Shown here piece by piece: positions 1 to 7,027 of a stretch of DNA of 12,381 nt. The stretch is taken from positions 1-12,381 of the forward strand of contig PKQR01000058.1 of the NCBI GenBank assembly GCA_017578085.1, written 5' to 3'. The notes below the pieces were generated by a model. The model worked only from the letters and a program-made list of their open reading frames with translations. It was not told where the DNA came from and ran no database searches. The translations under genes and the position numbers were made by a program. Positions within the stretch are counted from its first letter, which is position 1. Every line of letters starts with the position of its first letter. The DNA is from Bacillota bacterium (GTDB taxonomy: Bacteria > Bacillota > Limnochordia > Limnochordales > ZCTH02-B6).

Positions 1-989
1 CGCAAGCCCGCCGCTGCCAGCCACCTGTCCACGGTCTCCCTGTTGGCCTCGATCCACTCGCGGGCATGGCGCTCCAGGTCCGCGTCGGACGTCTCGCCCA
101 ATACCACCTGCCGGTAGATGGACTCATTGACCGCGTCCAGCGGGACCGAGACCTGGCTCAGCAGCCGGTACGCCTCCGGGTGCCGCCGCCGGAAGTCGCG
201 GTGGACGAGGATGCCGGCCCGTCCCGGCGGGTACCCGAATTCGTTGGGCGGCTCGTCGTCGGGCCACGCCCCTACCGGATCCAGCAAAATCGTGACCACT
301 TCCGGATGCGGGTACACGGCCAGCAGCCAGTCAGGCGTCCAGGCGAAAAAGAGCACCGGCTCCCCGTTGTCCAGGGCGGACCGGATCGCGTAGTTGATCA
401 TCTGCTCGGAAGCGTCGATTTGGCGGTACAGGCGGGTCAGTCCGTAAGCCTCCAGCTTGTAATTGATCTGGTCGTGGCACGTCCAGCCGACCTCACAGCC
501 CAGGAGGTCGCCGTAGCCGTCGCCGTCGCGGTCCAAGAGGCGCGCGATCTGCGGGTTGTTCAGGTCCTGCACGGTCTTCACGCCGTATTTTTCCGCAAAC
601 CAGGTCGGCACGGCCCAGCCCCGCACGGTGCCGTCGTAGTGCCAACTGATGACCTCCAACTCCCCCCGGTAGCCCGCGAGCAGCGAGTTCTGGTTGGGGA
701 AGAACGCGTCGGCGAACACGTCCACCTCGCCCGCGGCGATCATGGCGTAGGTGACCGGCACCGTCAGATCCACGATCTCCACCCGGTAGCCCAGGTAGTC
801 CTCCAGCAGCACCTTGGAAACCAAGGTGGGCAGCCAGTCGCCGGTCCAGTTGGTAAAGGCGAAGGTCAGCGTTTTGCCTGTGCCGGGCAGCCGCTGGGCA
901 GCCGCCGGATCCCCGGCGAGCCCCATACTGGCCACCAGCACCGCCGCCAACAAAACCGGGAACACCCGCCTCAGCCACCGCTTCCTCAT
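1..989 (-). CDS. proX: ProX-type glycine betaine/proline-betaine binding protein of an ABC importer (3' end cut by window edge)
   Basis: Extracytoplasmic solute-binding subunit that would deliver a quaternary-amine osmolyte to the permease and ATPase encoded just upstream. I read 329 codons from an ATG at 989, preceded by AAGGAG about 10 bases upstream; the frame is open to the window edge, so the C-terminus is missing. Residues 1-32 form a Sec signal peptide (basic MRKRWLRR, hydrophobic core, AAAQ cleavage area). No lipobox cysteine is present. The mature part shows ProX/OpuAC hallmarks: FAFTNWTGDW at 43-52, an HYDGTVRGWAVP block near 117-128, DRDGDGYGDLLGC at 153-165 with a Cys pair C165/C171 around a Gly-Trp (as in E. 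coli ProX, where a disulfide sits here), and FFAWTPDW at 214-221. The Trp residues in these motifs are candidates for the aromatic cage that binds the trimethylammonium group. Last gene of the proV-proW-proX unit. Substrate choice among betaines cannot be read from sequence. Confidence 0.93.
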   Translation of the reverse strand, partial: MRKRWLRRVFPVLLAAVLVASMGLAGDPAAAQRLPGTGKTLTFAFTNWTGDWLPTLVSKVLLEDYLGYRVEIVDLTVPVTYAMIAAGEVDVFADAFFPNQNSLLAGYRGELEVISWHYDGTVRGWAVPTWFAEKYGVKTVQDLNNPQIARLLDRDGDGYGDLLGCEVGWTCHDQINYKLEAYGLTRLYRQIDASEQMINYAIRSALDNGEPVLFFAWTPDWLLAVYPHPEVVTILLDPVGAWPDDEPPNEFGYPPGRAGILVHRDFRRRHPEAYRLLSQVSVPLDAVNESIYRQVVLGETSDADLERHAREWIEANRETVDRWLAAAGL

Positions 990-1019
990 GCTCCATCTAC
1001 TCCTTTCCTGGATTTTTCC

Positions 1020-1075
1020 GAAACCGCTCGCCCGCGGGTTCCAGCCCGTGTCGCTGGCCGGCGGGCGCCGGTTTC
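1020..1075 (-). promoter_or_regulatory. Long intercistronic stem-loop between permease and binding-protein genes
   Basis: In the 101-base gap between the permease stop and the binding-protein start lies a nested inverted repeat. Read on the plus strand it is GAAACCG (1020-1026) with CGGTTTC (1069-1075), CGCCCGC (1029-1035) with GCGGGCG (1061-1067), and CCAGC (1041-1045) with GCTGG (1053-1057). No T-run follows on the minus strand, so it is unlikely to be an efficient terminator. By analogy with other ABC importer operons it could be a processing or mRNA-stabilising element that lets the binding protein be made in excess over the membrane subunits; that role is inference. Confidence 0.6.
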
Positions 1076-1090
1076 CAGGAGCGCCCTTCG

Positions 1091-1930
1091 TCACGCCGCC
1101 CGTCGCCGGCGCCGGCCCCACGACTGGGACATCCGGTCCAGGATCATGGCGATGACGACGATGGCGAGGCCGCCTTCGAACGAGCGGCCCAAGTTGACCT
1201 GGCTCAAACCCCGCAGCACTTCCTGGCCCAAGCCGCCTGCGGCGATCATGGCCGACAAGACCGACATGGACAAAGACAGCATGATGGTCTGATTGATGCC
1301 CGTCATGATGCTGGGCATGGCCAGGGGCAGCTGCACTTTGACCAGCATCTGCCATGGCGTTGCCCCAAAGGCTTGGCTCGCCTCCAGCACCTCGCGGGGT
1401 ACCTGGCGGATACCCAAATTTGTCAGGCGTACCGACGGCGGAGTCGCGAAGACGAGCGTGGCAAACACGGCCGGCACCTTGCCGATGCCGAAAAACATGA
1501 GGGCCGGCACCAGGTACACGAAGGCCGGCATGGTCTGCATCATGTCCAAAATGGGTCGGACGACCGCCAGCACCCGGTCGTTCTTGGCGCACAGGATCCC
1601 CAACGGCACCCCGATGGCCACCGCCAACGTTACGGAGCTCAGCATGAGGGCCAGGGTCGTCATGGCGCGATCCCAGAGCTCCATGCTGCCTATCAGGTAC
1701 AAGCCGGCGGCCGACAACAGGGCTCCGCGCCAGCCCGCCACCCGCCACATCAAGAGGGCCACCAGGGCGATGAGGACGGGCCATGGCAGCCATTGCAGGA
1801 AATCCTCCGTCGTGTTGAGCAGCGTCCCGATCACCTGGCGGATGCCGCGAAACAGCGGCGCCAAGTTGTCCACCATCCAGTCGACGACTGCGTTCATCCA
1901 TTGCCCGACAGGCAAGCGGGCAAACTCCAT
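1091..1930 (-). CDS. proW: Glycine betaine ABC transporter permease (ProW/OpuAB type)
   Basis: Inner-membrane channel subunit of the osmolyte importer, 279 residues, which is normal for OpuAB/ProW-type permeases. The start is ATG at 1930, preceded by GAGGAGGTGAC that overlaps the TGA stop of the upstream ATPase gene (gap 13 bases), so the two are probably translationally coupled. A longer in-frame start at 1981 would sit inside the ATPase gene without a better ribosome site. Hydrophobic segments lie near residues 50-62, 67-82, 92-113, 135-165, 209-233 and 252-265. The EAA coupling loop is clear at about 183-202 (EASQAFGATPWQMLVKVQLP), followed by a G-rich AAGGLGQEV at 230-238. The C-terminus ends in a run of five arginines. 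It is of the binding-protein-dependent MetI-like permease fold; the dimer would pair with the CBS-containing ATPase. Confidence 0.95.
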   Translation of the reverse strand: MEFARLPVGQWMNAVVDWMVDNLAPLFRGIRQVIGTLLNTTEDFLQWLPWPVLIALVALLMWRVAGWRGALLSAAGLYLIGSMELWDRAMTTLALMLSSVTLAVAIGVPLGILCAKNDRVLAVVRPILDMMQTMPAFVYLVPALMFFGIGKVPAVFATLVFATPPSVRLTNLGIRQVPREVLEASQAFGATPWQMLVKVQLPLAMPSIMTGINQTIMLSLSMSVLSAMIAAGGLGQEVLRGLSQVNLGRSFEGGLAIVVIAMILDRMSQSWGRRRRRAA

Positions 1931-1943
1931 CCCAGTCACCTCC

Positions 1944-3209
1944 TCAGGCCCCCGGGCACGCCGGCCCGCCGTGTGCGTCATTGCTCCTGGTCGCGGCAGC
2001 GCTGCTTGCGCCCTGCGCCAGGTTGCTCGCGGGCTTGCGCATCAGCGACGACAGCACCGTCACCCGCACGATGATGCCCAGCAAGCGGTCGCCCTCGACG
2101 ACCGCGATGGGAAACCGGGTTTGCGCCGCGATGGGGATCAAATCGGCCAGCGGCGTGTCAGGGGCTACCCGGGGAAAGTCCTGCCGCAGGACGTCCTTGA
2201 GGGGCAGGTCCCTCTCGGCCGCCTGCACGGCGTCGTCCACCGTCACGATGCCCGCGACCCGGTCGCCGTCCTCCAGCACAAACACGCTGGACAGCCCGTG
2301 GTGGCGCATGACGTGCACGGCGGTGCGGGGCCCGGCGTGCAGCGGGACGACCGTGTCGGGCTGGAACATGATCTGCTGGGCCGTCAGCACGCGGGCCGGG
2401 TCGATGTCCTTCACGAACTCGGCCACGTACTCGTCGGCCGGACGCCGCAGGATCTCTTCCGCCGTCCCGATCTGGCGGATTTCCCCGTCCTTCATCACCG
2501 CGATGCGGTCGCCCAGCTTGATGGCTTCGTCGAGGTCGTGGGTGATGAAGATGATGGTCTTTTTCATCTCGGACTGCAGCCGCAGGAGCTCGTTCTGCAT
2601 GTCCCGGCGGATCAACGGGTCCAGCGCGCTGAACGGCTCATCCATCAGCAGGATGTCCGGATCGATGGCCAGGGCCCGGGCGAGGCCGACCCGCTGCTGC
2701 ATGCCGCCGCTCAGCTGCTCGGGCAGGCTGTCCTCCCAGCCCTCAAGGCCCACCGCTTTGATCACCTGGCGCGCCCGCGCGCGGCGCTCATCCAGCGGCA
2801 CCCCTTTGAGCTCGAGCCCAAAGGCCACGTTGTCGAGAACTGTCCGGTGGGGCAGCAGGGCAAAGCTCTGGAACACCATGGCCATCTTCTTGCGGCGCAC
2901 CTCCCGCAGCTGGGCCGCGCCCATGGCCGTCAAATCCTCGCCGTCCACTAGGACCCGCCCGGCGGTCGGCTCGATCAGGCGGTTGATGCAGCGCACGAGG
3001 GTGGACTTGCCGCTGCCGGACAAGCCCATCACGACAAAGACTTCGCCCTCGTTGACCTCGAACGATACGTCTCGCAAGCCAACGGTGTGCCGGTAGCGGC
3101 GCAGGAGCTCCTCCTTGCTCAATCCCTCCCGCCGGAGCTTCTCCAGGGCCGCTTTCGGGTTTGGGCCGAAGAGTTTGTACAGGTGCTCCACGCGCACCTT
3201 AGGCCGCAC
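1944..3209 (-). CDS. proV: Glycine betaine ABC transporter ATP-binding protein with C-terminal CBS pair (ProV/OpuAA type)
   Basis: ATPase that powers osmolyte import, 421 residues. I place the start at the GTG at 3209 because AAAGGAG lies about 10 bases upstream and the N-terminus then reads MRPKVRVEHLYKLFG, typical of this family. The open frame continues up to 3329 but that extension runs across the leader terminator and is not believable as protein. Motifs: Walker A GLSGSGKST at 62-70, signature LSGGMQQR at 166-173, Walker B ILLMDEP at 186-192, H-loop His224. Residues 10-42 carry the charged insert before the core that marks the OpuAA/ProV subfamily. About 275-390 is a tandem CBS module (HVMRHHGLSSVFVLEDG near 299, FPIAVVEGDRLLGII near 366). 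In the OpuA family CBS domains sense ionic strength or bind c-di-AMP. A 30-residue low-complexity tail follows. First gene of the operon, under the riboswitch at 3355-3478. Confidence 0.96.
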   Translation of the reverse strand: MRPKVRVEHLYKLFGPNPKAALEKLRREGLSKEELLRRYRHTVGLRDVSFEVNEGEVFVVMGLSGSGKSTLVRCINRLIEPTAGRVLVDGEDLTAMGAAQLREVRRKKMAMVFQSFALLPHRTVLDNVAFGLELKGVPLDERRARARQVIKAVGLEGWEDSLPEQLSGGMQQRVGLARALAIDPDILLMDEPFSALDPLIRRDMQNELLRLQSEMKKTIIFITHDLDEAIKLGDRIAVMKDGEIRQIGTAEEILRRPADEYVAEFVKDIDPARVLTAQQIMFQPDTVVPLHAGPRTAVHVMRHHGLSSVFVLEDGDRVAGIVTVDDAVQAAERDLPLKDVLRQDFPRVAPDTPLADLIPIAAQTRFPIAVVEGDRLLGIIVRVTVLSSLMRKPASNLAQGASSAAATRSNDAHGGPACPGA

Positions 3210-3263
3210 GCGAAGACCACTCCTTTCCGGCTTGGCGTGAGGGGGATGCGAAAGGTCCGCAGA

Positions 3264-3301
3264 ACAAAAGAGCGCCCCGGAGAAGGCGTTCTCCGAGGCG
3301 C
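3264..3301 (-). terminator. Intrinsic terminator of the riboswitch expression platform
   Basis: On the minus strand a GC-rich stem, GCGCCTCGGAGAA paired with TTCTCCGGGGCGC (plus coordinates 3272-3301, loop CGCC or shorter), is followed at once by TCTTTTGTT. It lies between the c-di-AMP aptamer and the ATPase start, so it is a conditional terminator rather than an operon end. The segment GAGAAGG at 3341-3347 (minus strand) is complementary to CCTTCTC of the terminator's 3' arm and is a candidate antiterminator strand. Confidence 0.88.
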
Positions 3302-3354
3302 AATCCGTTGGCACCGTGAGAGAATGCAAAGATGCGGATACCTTCTCGCTCTAA

Positions 3355-3478
3355 TAGCGCTTACGAGGTTAGCTGACGGGCTCGGGTAGAGCGAACCCCT
3401 ACCATCCGTTAACGCAGGATGGATGCGCCCCGCAAGGTTTGGTTCCCCCGTTCCCCGCCAAAGCGGAGATTCAGCGCA
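3355..3478 (-). promoter_or_regulatory. ydaO-yuaA type c-di-AMP riboswitch aptamer
   Basis: The minus-strand leader matches my knowledge of the ydaO aptamer along its whole length. It opens with GCGCTGAATC, has the GGGGGAACC block (near 3444-3455), then a GGGGCGCATCC stretch, a variable hairpin (CATCC with GGATG), CTACCCGAGCCCGTCAGC, and the hallmark 3' part AGCTAACCTCGTAAGCGC (3356-3373). The first and last bases (GCGCT and AGCGC) can close P1. These RNAs bind two c-di-AMP molecules and are OFF switches that promote termination. The intrinsic terminator 50-90 bases downstream and the osmolyte importer it precedes fit the known association of this class with osmolyte and potassium transport genes. 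Confidence 0.93.
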
Positions 3479-3514
3479 TGGGCTTTTCAGTTGGGTGTAG
3501 CGGTCGCTGGTTTC

Positions 3515-3544
3515 ATTTTAGCCTAATGCGGCGGCGGCGTGCAA
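3515..3544 (-). promoter_or_regulatory. Probable sigma-A-type promoter for the osmolyte importer operon
   Basis: On the minus strand, TTGCAC (plus 3539-3544) and TAAAAT (plus 3515-3520) are separated by 18 bases. Predicted transcription start near 3508, about 30 bases before the riboswitch aptamer. The -10 is good and the -35 is weak. It is the only A/T-rich -10 in the area, and its position just ahead of a leader RNA supports it. Confidence 0.6.
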
Positions 3545-3704
3545 CCCGGCTCCCGTCCAGCGTGGCGAGAGGCAATCCCCCACGACAAGCGCCAACACAA
3601 TAAACTAATCAGAAATCGCTGCCATACGGGGCTTCTCCCTGACACAGGTAAAGGAATTCCGAGCATTAAAGCAGAATAGGACGTAGGTCTGGCAAGGACC
3701 CTAA

Positions 3705-5114
3705 GTGCCGGGGGGCTTTACCGTGCTGATCAAGGCTCAATCCGGCCGCACAGCGCGGCTGTTGCTCTATTCGGGCATTGTCTGGTTGTTCGTGGCCTTG
3801 GCCGCGGGCGTGGGGGCACTGCTCACGGCCGCCGGCGCGTGGTACATCCAGCTGCCCTTTGGCCCGGCCGGCGTCGACCTGCTGCAGCCGATCTTCCTCA
3901 ATATGCTGGTGTTCGGCTGGCTGGGCATGGGCGGCTTGGGTGTCGGACTGCTGGCGATCCAGCGGGCCCATGGGCTGGCCTTGGCCAGCGAGTTCTGGGG
4001 CCAGTTGGCGGTTTGGCTGTGGAACGCCGCCAACGCCGCCGGCGTCTTGACGCTGATGCTGGGCTGGATCGAGGGGCCGGCGTGGATGGAGATCTGGTGG
4101 CCGGTCAAGATCGCGCTGCTGGTGGCCGTGGCCCTGCTGCTCTTCAACGTCTACAGCACCCTCAACCGGGTGGAGCAGCCGTTGTACGCCAGCGCCTGGT
4201 ACGTGGCCGCGGCGCTGGCTTGGTTGGCGCCGATGTATCTCCTGGGCAGCGGCATCCTCGCCCCCGGCTGGCCGGTGGAGCCGTTTAACGCGCTGCTCTA
4301 CGGCGTGTATACCCAGGGTGTGGTCTGGCTGTGGGCGGTGCCGCTGGCCTTGGCGGCGGCCCTCTACGTCGCGCCGGACCTCGCCGGGCAACCCCTATAT
4401 AGCCGCGCCTTGGCGCAGTGGGGCTTGTGGGGCCTGGTCCTTTTTGCCGGGGCCGGTGCGGCGCGGCTGGCGGGTTCCCAGATTCCCGCCTGGGCGTCGG
4501 CCCTGGCCGCAAGCCTGGCCGTCCTCTCCTTGATCCCGACCTTGGCCACGGCGGCCAACATCGTGGGCACTATCCGGCCGCGGTGGCATGCCGTGGTTTC
4601 GACGCCTCCCGGCCATGCGCTCATCTGGGGCACGGCCCTCTTGGTCGTGGCGGGCGTGCAGGCCGCCCTCTTGCCTTTGAGCATCGTGGAAACGGCGGTG
4701 CGCAACACCCAGTGGGTTGTGGCCGCTCCCTTGACGGCCCTCGTGGGCGGGTGCACGTTCCTGCTCTTTGCCGGCATCTATCACCTGCTGCCCATGCTGC
4801 GCCACCCGGCCGATCGGCCCGGCACGCCCCTTTACGGCGTGCGGGTGGCCCGCTGGCACCTGTTCCTGTCCAGCCTAGGCGCGGTGCTGTATATCGCCGG
4901 TTTGTGGTATGGCGGCACCGCGCAGGTGCTCGCGCGGGCCATCTACGGCTCAGGCGCCAATATGGCGGCAGCGCTGTGGCCGGCCCTCATGCTCCAGGCG
5001 GCCGCCCTCGGCCTGCTCCTTGCGGCGCAGGTGTTCCTCGTCTACACCGTGGCCAAGGCCGCCAGCGCCCCACAGCCGTACAAGCTGCCGGTCATCCTTG
5101 TCGATCCTCGCTAA
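3705..5114 (+). CDS. Heme-copper oxidase subunit I (CcoN)-like membrane protein lacking all metal-ligand histidines
   Basis: A 469-residue protein with about 12 hydrophobic segments (roughly 20-45, 60-85, 100-122, 133-150, 162-185, 196-224, 238-256, 264-288, 304-324, 338-364, 383-403, 420-448), the layout of oxidase subunit I. Residues 335-365 align without gaps to the CcoN helix-X region as I remember it (TQW...FAGIYHLLPML against TDW...FGALYYLVPVL), and 381-408 match the following NWHxxxA...SGxxQ block. The ligands are gone: helix II Phe64, helix VI Val201, helix VII Ala252/Ala253, and helix X Ala341 and Leu343 stand where CcoN has His. The six His present (89, 295, 304, 360, 367, 385) are not at those places. 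So no heme or CuB site is expected, and catalysis as an oxidase or NO reductase is very unlikely. Start: GTG at 3705 with AAGGA seven bases upstream; GTG at 3723 is an alternative. No CcoO/CcoP gene is nearby. Function unknown: perhaps a scaffold, sensor or quinone/lipid-binding protein. Confidence 0.85.
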   Translation: MPGGFTVLIKAQSGRTARLLLYSGIVWLFVALAAGVGALLTAAGAWYIQLPFGPAGVDLLQPIFLNMLVFGWLGMGGLGVGLLAIQRAHGLALASEFWGQLAVWLWNAANAAGVLTLMLGWIEGPAWMEIWWPVKIALLVAVALLLFNVYSTLNRVEQPLYASAWYVAAALAWLAPMYLLGSGILAPGWPVEPFNALLYGVYTQGVVWLWAVPLALAAALYVAPDLAGQPLYSRALAQWGLWGLVLFAGAGAARLAGSQIPAWASALAASLAVLSLIPTLATAANIVGTIRPRWHAVVSTPPGHALIWGTALLVVAGVQAALLPLSIVETAVRNTQWVVAAPLTALVGGCTFLLFAGIYHLLPMLRHPADRPGTPLYGVRVARWHLFLSSLGAVLYIAGLWYGGTAQVLARAIYGSGANMAAALWPALMLQAAALGLLLAAQVFLVYTVAKAASAPQPYKLPVILVDPR

Positions 5115-5129
5115 ACGCCCAGACCCCCT

Positions 5130-6824
5130 TCATCCTCCGGATCCTGGCGCCATCGCCAAGGCTGCCAGCGGGCGCTCGTCCCGGGCCGGGACGGTGCCCG
5201 GCTGGGCGTGGCGCGGCTCCACGGCCGCGATTCCTACGTCGAGCACCGACACCCTCCCTTCCGCAAGGCGCGGGAGGGCTTGCGCCAGCGCGGCCGTGAG
5301 CTGCTCGAAGGTGTCCACCCGGTACCCGTCGGCCCCGCATGCCTGGGCCAGGGCCGCCCAGTCGGGATTATGCAGTCGAGTGCCGAAGGGCTGCCGCCCG
5401 GTCTGCCGCTGGAGCGACTCTTCTTCGGCATAGCGCCCGTCCCGCAGGATGACGCAGGCGATGGGCAGCTGGTATTGCACCGCGGTGGCGAGTTCGCTCA
5501 TGCTCATCGCAAACCCGCCATCCCCCGTAAACACCACCACCTGCTGGTACGGCGCGGCCAGCTTGGCGCCGATCCCTGCCGGGAGGGCGAAACCGACGCT
5601 GCGCCAGTGGCCGGACAAAAGCAGCCGGATGCCGGGCCCGCGGTAATAGCGGCTGAACCAGAAGGCGTTGTTGCCCACATCCAGCGCCACCACCGCGTCG
5701 GGTACGAGGTGGCGGGCCAGGTTCGCCACAACGGCGGCCGGGTGCAACGGCCCACCGCCCATGGGCACTTGCGCGACCTCCGCGTCCCACGCCCGGCGGG
5801 CCTGTGCGACCCGCTCCGCCCACTCGGGCCGGTGGGTGCGGGAGGTGGCTTCCAGGATTCGCGGCACGACATCCGCCGCGTCACCCCAGATGCCAAGGTC
5901 AACCGGAAACGTCAGGCCGATGTGGTGCATGGTGTTGTCGATCTGTATGACCCGGGCCCGGCCCGGCACGAACTCGGGCTGCCACCAGGTGGTCCCGACG
6001 GTCAGGATTAGGTCTGCCTGGGCCAGCACGTCGGCGGCCGCCTGGGTGCCGAACTTGCCGATGACGCCCAGGTTCCAGGGGTTGTCCGTCGGGATCATGC
6101 CGATGGCGGGCATGGAGTGGACGATGGCCGCTTGGACATGCTCGGCCAGCGCCAAAATGGGCCCGACGGCCCCCCGCGCCCCCAGACCGGCGAAGATGAC
6201 GGGCCGGTTGGCCGCTTCCAGCCAGGCGGCCGCTTCCCGGATGAGGTCCGGGCGGGTTTCCACCCGGCCGCCAAAGTCCCTGGGCGGCAGCTCCACCTTC
6301 ACCTGCCCGCAAGACTCCATCCACATGTTCTTGGGCACGCCGATCCGCACCGGCCGCGCGGCAAACACGGCCCGGCGCAGCGCGTGGGTGAAGATGCTGC
6401 ACGCCTGGGCGCTGTCGGCCAACGTGTGGTTAAAGGCGGTGCATTCCCGGTACAACGCGTCCAGGTCCGCGTCCTGGGGCCAGTGGGTGCCGTGGCGCCG
6501 GGTCGGAAGCTCCCCGGTGATGGCCAACAGCGGCACCCGGTCCATGGCCGCGTCGTAGACGCCGTTGAGCATTTGCACCGCTCCCGGGCCAGCATCGGCC
6601 ACGCAAGCGGCCATCCGCCCGGTCAGCTTCGCGTAGGCCGACGCCATCATCGCGGCCGCGCCCTCATGGCGGCAGACGATGAACCGGGGCGTGCCGGCCT
6701 GGCGCAGCTCCTCCAGCAAAGGCAACAGCGTATCGCCGGGCACCCCAAAGACGACCTCGATGCCCCACGCCTGCATTTGCCGCACCGCATACTGGGCCAC
6801 CGTCATGTACCCGTTCATGGCCAT
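5130..6824 (-). CDS. TPP-dependent pyruvate oxidase/acetolactate synthase family enzyme
   Basis: A 564-residue enzyme of the thiamine-diphosphate family with the usual three domains: pyrimidine-binding (about 5-175), central FAD/Rossmann-type (about 195-330, RPVIFAGLGARGA at 207-219) and diphosphate-binding (about 365-535). The catalytic Glu54 is in CRHEGAA, GPGAVQMLNGVYDA at 79-92 is conserved, and GTHWPQ at 112-117 recalls pyruvate oxidases rather than anabolic acetolactate synthases. The metal/TPP motif starts GDGGFAM at 434-440 but ends LRDGRYAEE (460-468) where most relatives have LNN; Asp462 replaces the Mg-binding Asn. Likely substrate is pyruvate or another 2-oxo acid; the product (acetate, acetyl phosphate, acetolactate or an aldehyde) cannot be fixed from sequence. 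No small regulatory subunit gene is adjacent. Start ATG 6824; ATG at 6818 has better spacing from GGGAGGAT and may be the real one. It converges on the CcoN-like gene with a 15-base gap and no clear terminator. Confidence 0.9.
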   Translation of the reverse strand: MAMNGYMTVAQYAVRQMQAWGIEVVFGVPGDTLLPLLEELRQAGTPRFIVCRHEGAAAMMASAYAKLTGRMAACVADAGPGAVQMLNGVYDAAMDRVPLLAITGELPTRRHGTHWPQDADLDALYRECTAFNHTLADSAQACSIFTHALRRAVFAARPVRIGVPKNMWMESCGQVKVELPPRDFGGRVETRPDLIREAAAWLEAANRPVIFAGLGARGAVGPILALAEHVQAAIVHSMPAIGMIPTDNPWNLGVIGKFGTQAAADVLAQADLILTVGTTWWQPEFVPGRARVIQIDNTMHHIGLTFPVDLGIWGDAADVVPRILEATSRTHRPEWAERVAQARRAWDAEVAQVPMGGGPLHPAAVVANLARHLVPDAVVALDVGNNAFWFSRYYRGPGIRLLLSGHWRSVGFALPAGIGAKLAAPYQQVVVFTGDGGFAMSMSELATAVQYQLPIACVILRDGRYAEEESLQRQTGRQPFGTRLHNPDWAALAQACGADGYRVDTFEQLTAALAQALPRLAEGRVSVLDVGIAAVEPRHAQPGTVPARDERPLAALAMAPGSGG

Positions 6825-6845
6825 ATCCTCCCTCCGTTGACCCGG

Positions 6846-6871
6846 CAGCCGGGCCTTCCAGCCGGGCCTTC
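6846..6871. repeat. Two-copy 13-base tandem repeat in the divergent gene gap
   Basis: CAGCCGGGCCTTC occurs at 6846-6858 and again at 6859-6871, followed by CGGGCTGG, which makes an inverted repeat with the second copy (CCAGCC with GGCTGG). It lies in the roughly 200-base gap between the divergently transcribed TPP enzyme and phosphatase genes, within the probable 5' leader of the former. No convincing promoter was found in this gap on either strand. Confidence 0.7.
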
Positions 6872-7027
6872 CGGGCTGGAGCGCCCGGAACCGGGATTAG
6901 CATGTCCCGCAAAGGAAACGGCTACGACGGCGGGAAGGCGCCGGGCGTCGCGGCACGGGGCACCGCTGGCAGGGAATCCGGTGCGGGCCGGCCAATGGGA
7001 GTTGGCGGAAAGAGGGTGACGCGAAAC

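Noticed and set aside
493..996. Minus-strand frame starting at ATG 996 in the binding-protein region
   Set aside because: It is out of frame with the ProX-type reading from 989 and translates into Gly/Arg-rich low-complexity sequence. The 989 frame gives a signal peptide and ProX motifs.
66..2951. Long plus-strand open frames opposite the importer genes (66-1292 and 1293-2951)
   Set aside because: They are Arg/Gly/His/Gln-rich antisense readings of high-GC coding DNA, with no recognisable domain and no ribosome site, while the minus strand encodes three clear transporter subunits.
3560..3704. Promoter for the CcoN-like gene (CTGACA at 3639-3644 with CATTAA at 3664-3669)
   Set aside because: Spacing is 19 bases and the -10 is poor. 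No better pair was seen in the 3545-3704 gap, which otherwise shows nothing recognisable.
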